Below are positions 7,986-15,528 of a stretch of 64,000 nt of DNA, piece by piece. This DNA comes from CAYYFX01 sp964571855. Lineage in GTDB: Bacteria; ARS69. Location: assembly GCA_964571855.1 (NCBI GenBank), contig CAZNDO010000014.1, positions 1 through 64,000 of the forward strand, in the 5' to 3' direction. The position numbers and the translations under genes are program-made. Each line of letters begins with the position of its first letter. The first letter of the stretch is position 1. The notes beneath the pieces were generated by a model. It was not told the DNA's origin and made no database searches. It saw only the letters and a list, made by a program, of their open reading frames with translations.

Positions 7986-8774
7986 ATGCCCGTCGAGGCC
8001 TTCGCCCGCCTGCTGGAGCTCGAGAGGAAGCTGCGCGCGCCCGGCGGCTGCCCCTGGGACGCCGAGCAGACCATCGAGACGCTGAAGCCCAACCTGCTCG
8101 AGGAGACCTACGAGGCGCTGGAGGCGCACTCCTCGGGGGACGTCGCCGCCTTCCGCGAGGAGCTGGGCGACCTGTTCTACGTGCTGCTGTTCGTGGCGCT
8201 CGTGGCGGAGGAGAACGGCCAGTTCACGATCCGCGAGCTCCTCACCGAGGCGCACGACAAGATCTACCGGCGCCACCCGCACGTGTTCGGCGACGCGGCC
8301 GCCGCCACGCCGGACGACGCGAAGCGCGTCTGGGAGGACGTGAAGCGCGCGGAGGGGAAGCCGGACCGCGAGTCCGCGCTCGACGGGATCCCGCACAGCC
8401 TCCCCGGGCTGATGCGCGCGCGCCGCGTGCAGGAGCGCGCGGCGGCGGTCGGGTTCGACTGGGACAGCCCCGAGCCCGTGTTCGCGAAGATCGAGGAGGA
8501 GATGGACGAGGCCCGCCGGAGCTGGAAGGCGGGAGACCGCGAGCACACGGTGGAGGAGCTGGGCGACGTGCTGTTCGCGGTGGTGAACCTCCTGCGCTTC
8601 CTGAACCGGAACCCCGAGGAGGTTCTCGTGGGGACCATCAAGAAGTTCGAGCGGCGCTTCCGCGAGGTGGAGAAGGCCATCCGCAAGGAAGGCCGGCGGA
8701 TGACGCTCGCGGAGATGGACGCGGTGTGGGAGCGCGCGAAGGAGTCCGAGCGCGGCGGCGAGTCCGGCGCCTGA
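7986..8774 (+). CDS. mazG: Nucleoside triphosphate pyrophosphohydrolase MazG
   Basis: The protein has 262 residues and two tandem MazG domains, as in E. coli MazG. It hydrolyses (d)NTPs to monophosphates and pyrophosphate, clearing aberrant nucleotides and lowering ppGpp precursor pools. The N-terminal domain shows C-P-W-D-A-E-Q-T and the Mg-binding E-E-L-G-D-L-F-Y. The C-terminal domain repeats the motif as E-E-L-G-D-V-L-F and ends with K-K-F-E-R-R-F. The ATG at 7986 follows a GGAGGG site. It is transcribed away from alr and converges with the next gene, only 21 bases from its stop. Confidence 0.95.
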   Translation: MPVEAFARLLELERKLRAPGGCPWDAEQTIETLKPNLLEETYEALEAHSSGDVAAFREELGDLFYVLLFVALVAEENGQFTIRELLTEAHDKIYRRHPHVFGDAAAATPDDAKRVWEDVKRAEGKPDRESALDGIPHSLPGLMRARRVQERAAAVGFDWDSPEPVFAKIEEEMDEARRSWKAGDREHTVEELGDVLFAVVNLLRFLNRNPEEVLVGTIKKFERRFREVEKAIRKEGRRMTLAEMDAVWERAKESERGGESGA

Positions 8775-8795
8775 GCGCGCGCGGCCGGGCGGCCG

Positions 8796-10466
8796 TCACT
8801 TCGGCGCGGGCGACTCCGGGATGGACTCGCTGGCCACGATCTCCACGCGGGGCAACGGCGTCCCCGGCGACTCCCCCAGGGACTCGCGCAGGCCGCGCGC
8901 ATCCACGCGGCGCGGATCCACGCCCGTGGCCACGAGGAACGCCTTGAGGTACTCCGCGCGCAGGGTGGCCAGGTCCGAGCGTCCGGGCGGCGTGGCGTCG
9001 CGCGTGGATGCCAGCACGCGGATCTCCACGCTCATCCCCGGGTCGCGCTGCATGCGCTCGGCGAGGCGGTTCAGGTCGTAGTACGACGTGGGCTTCGGCG
9101 CCACCGCCGCGCCCTCCCAGCCCACGCCGGGCAGCCACTGCGGCGCGGTGGACAGCCGCTCCGGGCAGCCGTCCTCGTCCTCCACGCCGTCCTTCGTCTC
9201 GGCCTGCTCGGGACACTTGTCGTCCGCGTCCAGGATGCCGTCCTGGTCGGCGTCCGTCTCGGGACAGCCGTCCGCGTCGGCCACGCCGTCCATGTCCTCC
9301 GCGTTGTCCGGGCAGCGGTCCTCGGCGTCCGGCAGCCCGTCGCCGTCGTTGTCCGGATCGGGGATCCCGTCCGTGTCCTTCCAGCCGTCGAAGTCCTCCG
9401 CGGCGCGCGGCGCGCCGTCGAACTCGTCCGGGATGCCGTCGCCGTCGTCGTCCCGGTCGGGGCAGCCGTCCGCGTCGTCCCAGCCGTCCAGGTCCTCGGG
9501 AACCTGGGGGCACTCGTCGCGGAAGTCCGGCACGCCGTCGCCGTCCCGGTCCGCGCCCGGCCCGCGCCGGGACCACGACAGCGCGAAGCCGAACTGCCAG
9601 TTCGGATACAGGTCGTCCGGGGCCTTGTACCGCGTGGTGGCGGGATCGTCCGAGGACAGCGTGATCTTGCTCGCCGCGAGCAGCGACCACGAGTCCGTGA
9701 ACGACCAGCGGAAGCCCGGCGTGAGGAACATCGGGGACTCGCGGAACGCGAAGTCCGCGCTCTGCAGCTGGTCCAGGAGCAGCTCCACGAACAGCGTGGT
9801 GCGCCGCGCCGTGAGCTCCAGCGCAAGACGAAGGTCCAACTGGTCGCGGTGGAACGCGGGGTGCACGGGCGGCAGGTAGTACAGCGGCCAGCCCTCGAAG
9901 CCGCGGCCGCGATCGTCGCCGTGCTTGCGGAAGCCCACGTTCGCGTGCAGGTTCGCGCCGGTCAGCGTGTTGGACTCCGGCAGGTGCACGGTGAGCAGGC
10001 CGGTGACGGCGGGATCGAAGGAGCCGGTGGAGAAGCCGCGCTCGCGCACGCCCCACGGCAGGCTGGTCTCCACCATCAACCCGGGCACGACCCGGCCGTT
10101 GCCGAGGCGGATCTTCGCGCCGGCGCGCCCGTCGCGGATCGACGTGGCGCGGTAGTCCGCGCCGGCCACGGAGTAGTACGCGGTGCCGAACGCGGTCCAC
10201 ACCTCGAGGTGCCGGCTCACTCCCGCGTGGACCTGCAGCAGGCCGTCCACCAGGTCCACCTTGTCGAAGCCCAGTCCGTTCGACTCGTCGCTGCGGTAGG
10301 TCACCCCGGAGGCCTGCACCTCCACGGACCCGGTGCCGGAGACCTCCGCGGAGCGGACGTCGAAGAGCCCGGTGCCGCCGGCGGCGGCGGAGTGGCCGTG
10401 GGCGGCGGGGACGGCGAGCGCCCACGCGAGTACGGCGAACGGCAGCGCGCGGAGACCGCGGGTCAC
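8796..10466 (-). CDS. Outer-membrane protein with thrombospondin type 3 repeats and OmpA-like C-terminus
   Basis: The 556-residue product has a signal peptide (about 1-24, cleavage near A-A-H-G-H). Residues 30-300 are rich in alternating beta-strand patterns and probably form a barrel. Residues 306-436 are calcium-binding type 3 repeats (D-x-D-x-D-G-x-x-D with C-P turns; one repeat lacks its cysteine). Residues 455-545 are a divergent OmpA-like peptidoglycan-binding domain. The likely role is tethering outer membrane to cell wall. The GTG start at 10464-10466 overlaps the stop of the upstream DUF1844 gene (GTGA). The repeats give the underlying DNA a periodic appearance. Confidence 0.85.
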   Translation of the reverse strand: MTRGLRALPFAVLAWALAVPAAHGHSAAAGGTGLFDVRSAEVSGTGSVEVQASGVTYRSDESNGLGFDKVDLVDGLLQVHAGVSRHLEVWTAFGTAYYSVAGADYRATSIRDGRAGAKIRLGNGRVVPGLMVETSLPWGVRERGFSTGSFDPAVTGLLTVHLPESNTLTGANLHANVGFRKHGDDRGRGFEGWPLYYLPPVHPAFHRDQLDLRLALELTARRTTLFVELLLDQLQSADFAFRESPMFLTPGFRWSFTDSWSLLAASKITLSSDDPATTRYKAPDDLYPNWQFGFALSWSRRGPGADRDGDGVPDFRDECPQVPEDLDGWDDADGCPDRDDDGDGIPDEFDGAPRAAEDFDGWKDTDGIPDPDNDGDGLPDAEDRCPDNAEDMDGVADADGCPETDADQDGILDADDKCPEQAETKDGVEDEDGCPERLSTAPQWLPGVGWEGAAVAPKPTSYYDLNRLAERMQRDPGMSVEIRVLASTRDATPPGRSDLATLRAEYLKAFLVATGVDPRRVDARGLRESLGESPGTPLPRVEIVASESIPESPAPK

Positions 10467-10750
10467 GGCGATTCCGGGGCGTCCGGGGTGTCCGCGGGGT
10501 CGGGCCCCGCCTTCTTGCCCGGGCCCTTCAGCGCGGTCATCTGCAGGTCGTACACGACGTCCGAGAGGAAGCGCTCCTCCGCCTCGAGGAGGTTCCCCTT
10601 CGTCTTCGCCCGCAGCGCGGCGATCCCGTCGATGATGCCGCCGGCCTCCGCGGAGCGGCCCTCGCGGAGCAACCCGTGCGCGATCTCGCGCAGCAGCAGC
10701 ACGAGTCCGGCGAAGGCCGCGTCGGTCCGGGGATCCGCGGCGTCGCTCAT
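10463..10750 (-). CDS. DUF1844-family small protein
   Basis: This 95-residue protein shows the DUF1844 pattern: an N-terminal helix (F-A-G-L-V-L-L-L-R-E-I-A), a G-I-I-D-G-I-A-A-L-R-A-K-T-K-G-N-L segment, and a C-terminal V-Y-D-L-Q-M helix followed by a charged tail. The family is widespread and of unknown function. The ATG at 10748-10750 overlaps the serS stop (ATGA), and its stop overlaps the next GTG start. It is therefore the middle gene of a tightly coupled three-gene unit with serS and the OmpA-like protein. Confidence 0.85.
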   Translation of the reverse strand: MSDAADPRTDAAFAGLVLLLREIAHGLLREGRSAEAGGIIDGIAALRAKTKGNLLEAEERFLSDVVYDLQMTALKGPGKKAGPDPADTPDAPESP

Positions 10751-12039
10751 CGCGCGGCGACCTTCGCGGCCGGGACCTCGAGGAGGTCGGTGCCCATGTA
10801 CGTCCGCAGCGCCTCGGGCACGACCACCGACCCGTCCGCGCGCTGGTAGTGCTCCAGGACCGCGATGAACGTGCGCGGCGTGGCCAGCCCCGACCCGTTC
10901 AGCGTGTGCACGAGCACGGGCTTGCCGTCCGCGTTGCGATGCCGGATGCGCATGCGCCGCGCCTGGAAGTCCCGGAAGTTCGAGCACGAGCTCACCTCCA
11001 GCCACTTGCCCTGCCCCGGCGCCCACACCTCCAGGTCGTACTTCTTCGCCTGCGTGAATCCCATGTCGCCGGTGCACATCAGCAGCACGCGGTACTTCAG
11101 CCCTAGCGCGCGCAGGACACCCTCGGCGTCCGCGACCAGCTCCTCCAGCTCCGCGTCGGAGGTGGACGGCTCCACGAACTTCACCAGCTCCACCTTGTTG
11201 AACTGGTGCACGCGGTTCAGGCCGCGCACGTCCCGCCCGTGCGAGCCGGCCTCCCGCCGGAAGTTCGGCGTGTACGCGGCGTACCGGATCGGCAGGCTCT
11301 CCAGCGGCAGGATCTCGTCGCGGTGCAGGTTCGTCACCGGCACCTCGGCGGTGGGCACGAGGTACAGGTCGTCCCGGGAGGCCACGTACATCTGGTCCTC
11401 CTTGTCCGGGAGCTGCCCCGTGCCGGTGGCGCTGTCGGCGTTGATCAGGATCGGCGGGAAGACCTCGCGGTACTTCCCGGAGCGCGTGTGCGTGTCCAGG
11501 AAGAAGTTGATCAGCGCGCGCTCCAGCCGCGCCCCGAGGCCCGTGTACACGGGGAACCCGGAGCCGGTCACCTTCACGCCGCGCTCGAAGTCCAGGATGC
11601 CGAGCGCCTCGCCCAGCTCCCAGTGCGGGCGCGGCGGGAAGTCGAAGGCCGGCGCCTCGCCGCCCTCGCGGACGGCCACGTTGTCCTCCGGCGTGCGGCC
11701 GAGCGGCACGGAGTCGTCCGGGAGGTTCGGCACGGTGAGGAGCGCCTCGTGCAGCCGCGCCTCCACGGTGGCCAGCTCCGCCTCCAGCGTGGAGATCCGC
11801 TCCCCCACGGCCCGCACCTCGGCGGCGGCCGCGGTCACGTCCTCCCCGGCCTTCTTCCGCGCCCCGATCTCCTTGGACCGGGCGTTCCGCTCCTGCTGCA
11901 GCCCCTCCACCTCCCGGAGGATGCGGCGGCGGCTCTCGTCCAGGGCCAGGAGGGCGTCCAGGTCCACCGGGATGCCCTTGGCCTCGCAGCCCTTGCGGAC
12001 CCGGTCGGTCTCGTCGCGGATGGTGCGGATGTCCAGCAC
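10747..12039 (-). CDS. serS: Seryl-tRNA synthetase
   Basis: This class II synthetase of 430 residues charges tRNA-Ser in the cytoplasm. The N-terminal coiled-coil arm that grips the tRNA long variable loop covers about residues 30-100 (E-E-R-R-rich, heptad pattern). Motif 2 is visible as N-F-R-R-E-A-G-S-H-G-R-D, and motif 3 as N-G-S-G-L-A-T-P-R-T near the C-terminus. The start is the GTG at 12037-12039 (sequence V-L-D-I-R-T-I-R-D), preceded by GAGG at a 7-base spacing. A promoter-like TTGTCG-N17-TAGGCT lies 35 bases upstream. It is the first gene of the unit that continues into DUF1844. Confidence 0.96.
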   Translation of the reverse strand: MLDIRTIRDETDRVRKGCEAKGIPVDLDALLALDESRRRILREVEGLQQERNARSKEIGARKKAGEDVTAAAAEVRAVGERISTLEAELATVEARLHEALLTVPNLPDDSVPLGRTPEDNVAVREGGEAPAFDFPPRPHWELGEALGILDFERGVKVTGSGFPVYTGLGARLERALINFFLDTHTRSGKYREVFPPILINADSATGTGQLPDKEDQMYVASRDDLYLVPTAEVPVTNLHRDEILPLESLPIRYAAYTPNFRREAGSHGRDVRGLNRVHQFNKVELVKFVEPSTSDAELEELVADAEGVLRALGLKYRVLLMCTGDMGFTQAKKYDLEVWAPGQGKWLEVSSCSNFRDFQARRMRIRHRNADGKPVLVHTLNGSGLATPRTFIAVLEHYQRADGSVVVPEALRTYMGTDLLEVPAAKVAAR

Positions 12040-12073
12040 GGGGCAACCTCGCGTTCGTTCCGGGAGGGGCGGA

Positions 12074-12102
12074 AGCCTACCTGCAAAGGGCCGCGCCGAC
12101 AA
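12074..12102 (-). promoter_or_regulatory. Predicted promoter for serS
   Basis: Read on the minus strand, TTGTCG (12097-12102) and TAGGCT (12074-12079) are spaced by 17 bases. The rest of the 159-bp divergent gap to the glycosylase gene holds very GC-rich short inverted repeats but nothing else I can name. Confidence 0.5.
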
Positions 12103-12198
12103 CGGGCGCGGGACCGGGCGCGGAACCGGACGCCGGCCGGGGCCGGCGCGCGGCCGGCGGCGCGGTCCGGTATCGTGGGGCGTCGCGGGAGGGGACGA

Positions 12199-13086
12199 AT
12201 GCCGGAGCTGCCGGAGCTGGAGGTGACGCGGGAGCGGCTGGCCGAGGCGCTCGTGGGACGCCGCGTGGTCCGCCTCGCGGTGCTCGAGCCGTTCCTCCTG
12301 CGCACGGTGGCGCCGCCGCCCGAGGCGGCCGCAGGGCGCCGGGTGACGGGCGTGGAGCGCGCCGGGAAGCGGCTGCGGATCCTCCTGGAGGACGCGCTCG
12401 CGCTGGAGGTGCACCTGATGCGGGCGGGTCGGCTGCGCCTGCGCGTCGCCTCCACGCACAAGCCGCACCGGCGGCGCACGCTGCTCGTCCTCGAGGCGGA
12501 GGGCGACGTGCTCGTCGAGATGACGGAGGCCGGCACGGAGCGGCGCGCGTCGCTGCGCATCGTGGGCCCCGGGGGCGAGGCCCCCACGCCGCCGCCCGAT
12601 CTGGACCCGCTGGCCGCGGGCTTCGGCCCACAGCCCCTGGCGGCCGCGCTGCGCCGGGACAACCGGCAGGTGAAGGGCGCCCTGCGCGACGGGGCGGTGG
12701 TGGCCGGCATCGGCAACGCCTACTCGGACGAGATCCTGCACGCGGCGCGCCTGTCCCCGCTGAAGCTCACGTCGAAGCTCACGGACGAGGAGATCGCGCG
12801 CCTCGCCGCGGCCGTGACGGACACGCTGCACGCGTGGATCGCGAAGGTGCGGGCCGCTTGTCCGCCGGGCACGCTGCCGGAGAAGCAGGACCTCTGGCGG
12901 CGCGACTTCGCGGTGCACGGCCGGCCCGGCGCGGCCTGCCCCGTGTGCGGCGACCGGATCGAGCGCATCTCCTACCGCGATGCGGAAACGCACTACTGCC
13001 CCACCTGCCAGAACGAGGGCCGCCACCACGCCGACCGCCGCCTCTCCCGGCTCGGCATCCCCCCGCGGGATCGCCCGCCCGGCTGA
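12199..13086 (+). CDS. Fpg/Nei-family DNA glycosylase, divergent
   Basis: This bifunctional base-excision glycosylase/AP lyase has 295 residues. The N-terminal P-E-L-P-E provides the catalytic proline and glutamate after Met removal. G-K-R-L near residue 57 gives the conserved lysine, H-L-M-R-A-G-R-L is the H2TH-preceding strand region, and G-I-G-N-A-Y-S-D-E-I is the H2TH signature. A C-terminal zinc finger C-P-V-C-x16-C-P-T-C is intact. The usual H-x-H segment is replaced by K-P-H-R-R-R, and the loop around E-M-T-E-A-G-T is unlike classic MutM, so oxidised-purine or oxidised-pyrimidine preference cannot be assigned. The ATG at 12199 follows GGGAGGGG. Confidence 0.88.
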   Translation: MPELPELEVTRERLAEALVGRRVVRLAVLEPFLLRTVAPPPEAAAGRRVTGVERAGKRLRILLEDALALEVHLMRAGRLRLRVASTHKPHRRRTLLVLEAEGDVLVEMTEAGTERRASLRIVGPGGEAPTPPPDLDPLAAGFGPQPLAAALRRDNRQVKGALRDGAVVAGIGNAYSDEILHAARLSPLKLTSKLTDEEIARLAAAVTDTLHAWIAKVRAACPPGTLPEKQDLWRRDFAVHGRPGAACPVCGDRIERISYRDAETHYCPTCQNEGRHHADRRLSRLGIPPRDRPPG

Positions 13087-13128
13087 CCGCGGCGGACCAC
13101 GGGCCGCCCGCCCCGCCCGACGCCGGGC

Positions 13129-13157
13129 TTGCGGGAACCGGCCCACCCCTGCGAATC
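13129..13157 (+). promoter_or_regulatory. Weak promoter candidate for fabI
   Basis: TTGCGG (13129-13134) is followed after 17 bases by CGAATC, a poor -10 element; GAATCT is one base further. It lies 30 bases before the fabI ATG. Position and -35 fit; the -10 does not. Confidence 0.3.
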
Positions 13158-13187
13158 TCCCCGTTCATCCCGCACGAGGAGAGCCGC

Positions 13188-14003
13188 ATGAGCGAGAGCG
13201 AGACCCGAGTGGACCCCGAGCCCGGCACCGAGGGCGCCGGCCTTCTCGCCGGGCGCCGGGGCCTGATCGTGGGCGTGGCGAACGAGCGCTCCATCGCCTG
13301 GGGCATCGCGCGCCGCGCGCGCGCCGCCGGCGCCGAGCTCGCGTTCACCTACCAGGGCGAGGCGCTGCTCAAGCGCGTGACCCCGCTCGCCGCGGAGGCG
13401 GGATCCGACGTCGTGGTCCCCATGGACGTGGCCGACGACGCGCAGATGGACGCGGCGTTCGAGGAGATCGACCGCCGCTTCGGCCGGCTGGACTTCCTGG
13501 TGCACTCCGTGGCCTTCGCCGACCGCGAGGACCTGGCCGGCCGCACCGTGGACACGTCCCGCGCGGGGTTCCTCAAGGCGCTGGAGATCAGCGCCTACTC
13601 CCTCCTGGCCCTGGCCCGCCGCGCCGAGCCACGCATGACGGAGGGCGGCAGCATCCTCACGCTCTCCTACCTGGGCTCGGTGAAGGCCGTGCCGAACTAC
13701 AACGTGATGGGCATCGCGAAGGCCGCGCTGGAAGCCTCCGTGCGCTACCTCGCCGTGGACCTCGGCCCGAAGGCGATCCGCGTGAACGCGATCTCCGCCG
13801 GCCCCATCAAGACCCTGGCCGCGTCCGGCGTCTCCGGCCTCCGCTCCATGCTCGCCGACGCCGTCGAACGCGCGCCGCTGAAGCGCAACGTGGACATCGA
13901 CGACGTGGGCGCGGCGGGTCTGTACTTCCTGTCGGCGCTGTCGAAGGGAGTCACCGGCGAAGTCCACTACGTGGACGCCGGTTTCAGCATCACCGCGATG
14001 TAG
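13188..14003 (+). CDS. fabI: Enoyl-[acyl-carrier-protein] reductase (NADH)
   Basis: The protein has 271 residues and is an SDR-family enzyme that carries out the last reductive step of each fatty-acid elongation cycle. The dinucleotide-binding start reads G-L-I-V-G-V-A-N-E-R-S-I-A-W-G-I, diagnostic of FabI. The catalytic pair is the Y-x6-K of Y-N-V-M-G-I-A-K. S-A-G-P-I-K-T-L-A-A follows and closes the active site. A short non-conserved N-terminal extension (about 20 residues) precedes the fold. The ATG at 13188-13190 has GAGGAGAG upstream. It converges on the DinB gene across a very large palindrome. Confidence 0.96.
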   Translation: MSESETRVDPEPGTEGAGLLAGRRGLIVGVANERSIAWGIARRARAAGAELAFTYQGEALLKRVTPLAAEAGSDVVVPMDVADDAQMDAAFEEIDRRFGRLDFLVHSVAFADREDLAGRTVDTSRAGFLKALEISAYSLLALARRAEPRMTEGGSILTLSYLGSVKAVPNYNVMGIAKAALEASVRYLAVDLGPKAIRVNAISAGPIKTLAASGVSGLRSMLADAVERAPLKRNVDIDDVGAAGLYFLSALSKGVTGEVHYVDAGFSITAM

Positions 14004-14035
14004 ACGGGCGAGGTTCGCGCGCGGGGTGACAGCGG

Positions 14036-14296
14036 GCGCTTGCGGCGTGCGGCGGCGCGAGGCGAGGCGGTGGCCGGGCGGGTGCGGGACGCGTGCGTCC
14101 GGGGCCGGGCCTCTCCGCCGCGGACGCCTTCCCGGCGACGTCCTGTCGCCGGGAAGGCTCGGCGCTCCGGCGCCTCCGGCATCCATGCCTCCCGGCGCCT
14201 GCGCGACGCCGCTGCGGAGAGGCCCGGCCCCGGCCGCAGACGTCCCGCACCCGCCCGGCCACCGCCTCGCCTCGCGCCGCCGCACGCCGCAAGCGC
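14036..14296. repeat. 261-bp near-perfect palindrome between convergent genes
   Basis: The left arm 14036-14118 and the right arm 14214-14296 are both 83 bp and are inverted copies with only three mismatches, clustered near 14092-14098. The 95-bp centre contains its own perfect 13-bp inverted repeat with a 5-base loop (14127-14139 and 14145-14157). The whole fills the 311-bp gap between the fabI stop (14003) and the DinB-family stop (14315). It could act as a two-way terminator or be a non-autonomous palindromic element. Near-identical peptides encoded on both strands are a consequence of the symmetry and not genes. Confidence 0.9.
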
Positions 14297-14314
14297 GGTG
14301 CTGCGCCCCGGGCG

Positions 14315-14764
14315 CTACAACTCGCCGTCGAAGAAGCGGCGGAGTTGGCGGGCGTGGCGTCCCGGGTGGCACGTCGCGTGTTCCAGCATCTGCTCGCCGT
14401 CGTAGTTCTGGCCCCAGCGCGTCGTGAAGCGGCGTTCCAGTTCCGCGTCGGGAACGGAGGCGAGGACTTCGCGGGCGTAGCGTGTCACGTCGAGCAGCGC
14501 GGCGGTCCAGGACTCCGCGTCGTCCAACAGGACCGGAGACGCGAAGCGGCGGTCGGATTTCTTGCCGGCGCAGTGCTCGGCCACGTAGTCCACGTGCCGG
14601 TAGCCGGCCTCGACCACGTGGCCCAGGATCTTCCGGATGCTGCCCTCTTCCCCGGGAACGGGCGCATCGTAGAGTTCCCGGGGAATGTCGCGTGCGAATT
14701 CGGAGAATTCCAGGAACGCCCGCTCGAACTCGTCCACGAGGGCTCGCCGGCCCGCGTCGCCCAT
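14315..14764 (-). CDS. DinB-family putative metal-dependent protein
   Basis: This 149-residue protein has the DinB/DUF664 four-helix-bundle pattern. An N-terminal helix (V-D-E-F-E-R-A-F-L-E-F) is followed by I-L-G-H-V-V-E-A-G-Y-R-H, and a C-terminal H-A-T-C-H-P-G-R-H-A-R-Q helix carries candidate metal-binding histidines. Members include thiol-dependent S-transferases and stress-induced proteins; no substrate can be read here. The ATG at 14762-14764 has GAGGGGAG at good spacing. It is transcribed toward fabI and away from the uracil-DNA glycosylase gene, 68 bp upstream. Confidence 0.85.
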   Translation of the reverse strand: MGDAGRRALVDEFERAFLEFSEFARDIPRELYDAPVPGEEGSIRKILGHVVEAGYRHVDYVAEHCAGKKSDRRFASPVLLDDAESWTAALLDVTRYAREVLASVPDAELERRFTTRWGQNYDGEQMLEHATCHPGRHARQLRRFFDGEL

Positions 14765-14832
14765 GGCACACTCCCCTCGTTCCGGTCGCGCGGGGCCTCG
14801 CGACGCTTCTTCCAACCCGCCGAGTGTATCCC

Positions 14833-15528
14833 ATGAGCACCGCTCCGTCCCGCCTGGCCGCGCGCATCGCGGCCTGCACGAAGTGCCCGCGGCTCGTGGC
14901 GCACTGCCGGGAGGTGGCGCGCGTGAAGCGGCGCGCGTACCGCGACGAAACGTACTGGGGGAAGCCCATCCCGCCGTTCGGGGCGGCATCGCCGCGCCTG
15001 CTGGTGGTCGGGCTCGCTCCCGGCGCGCACGGCGCGAACCGCACGGGGCGCATCTTCACGGGGGACGCCAGCGGGGACTGGCTGTTCGCGGCCATGCACG
15101 CGCACGGCTTCGCGAACCGCCCGGAGTCCGTGCGCAAGGGGGACGGGCTGGCGCTGTCCGGAGCGCGCGTCACGTGCGCGGTGCGGTGCGCGCCCCCGGA
15201 CAACAAGCCCGCCGCGGCGGAGGCGGACGCGTGCCGGCCGTACCTCGTGGAGGAGCTGGCCGCGTACCGGCGCGTCGAGGTCGTGCTGGTCCTCGGCCGC
15301 TTCGCGTTCGACCAGTTCCTGCGCGCCTGGGCCGCGGCGCGCCGCCCGCCGTTCGCGCCCCGCCCCGCCTTCGCGCACGGCGCGGAGTTCCGCACGGAGG
15401 AGGGTCGCGTGACGCTCGTGTGCAGCTATCATCCGAGCCGCCAGAACACGCAGACCGGCCGCCTCACGCGGGCCATGTTCCACCGCCCCTTCGCGCGGGC
15501 GCGGAAGCTGCTGGAGGAGGGGAAGTGA
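14833..15528 (+). CDS. Family 5 uracil-DNA glycosylase (UdgB type)
   Basis: The 231-residue product removes uracil from DNA. The family 5 hallmark is an iron-sulphur cluster bound by four cysteines: C-T-K-C near residue 15, then C-A-V-R-C further on contributes another. Motif A reads G-L-A-P-G-A-H-G-A-N-R-T-G-R; it lacks the catalytic Asp of family 4, as expected for family 5. The DNA-intercalation motif is C-S-Y-H-P-S-R-Q-N-T. The ATG at 14833 has no strong Shine-Dalgarno sequence; TATCC directly precedes it. The stop overlaps the next GTG start (GTGA), so the phosphatase gene is coupled to it. Confidence 0.9.
   Translation: MSTAPSRLAARIAACTKCPRLVAHCREVARVKRRAYRDETYWGKPIPPFGAASPRLLVVGLAPGAHGANRTGRIFTGDASGDWLFAAMHAHGFANRPESVRKGDGLALSGARVTCAVRCAPPDNKPAAAEADACRPYLVEELAAYRRVEVVLVLGRFAFDQFLRAWAAARRPPFAPRPAFAHGAEFRTEEGRVTLVCSYHPSRQNTQTGRLTRAMFHRPFARARKLLEEGK

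Noticed and set aside
8775..8795. Short GC hairpin between mazG and the OmpA-like gene as a terminator
   Set aside because: Only about five base pairs of simple CGGCC/GGCCG; such pairs are expected by chance in this composition.
9170..9560. Regularly spaced DNA repeats resembling a CRISPR array
   Set aside because: The periodicity comes from Asp-rich type 3 repeats in the OmpA-like protein. Units vary in sequence and length and there is no leader or cas gene.
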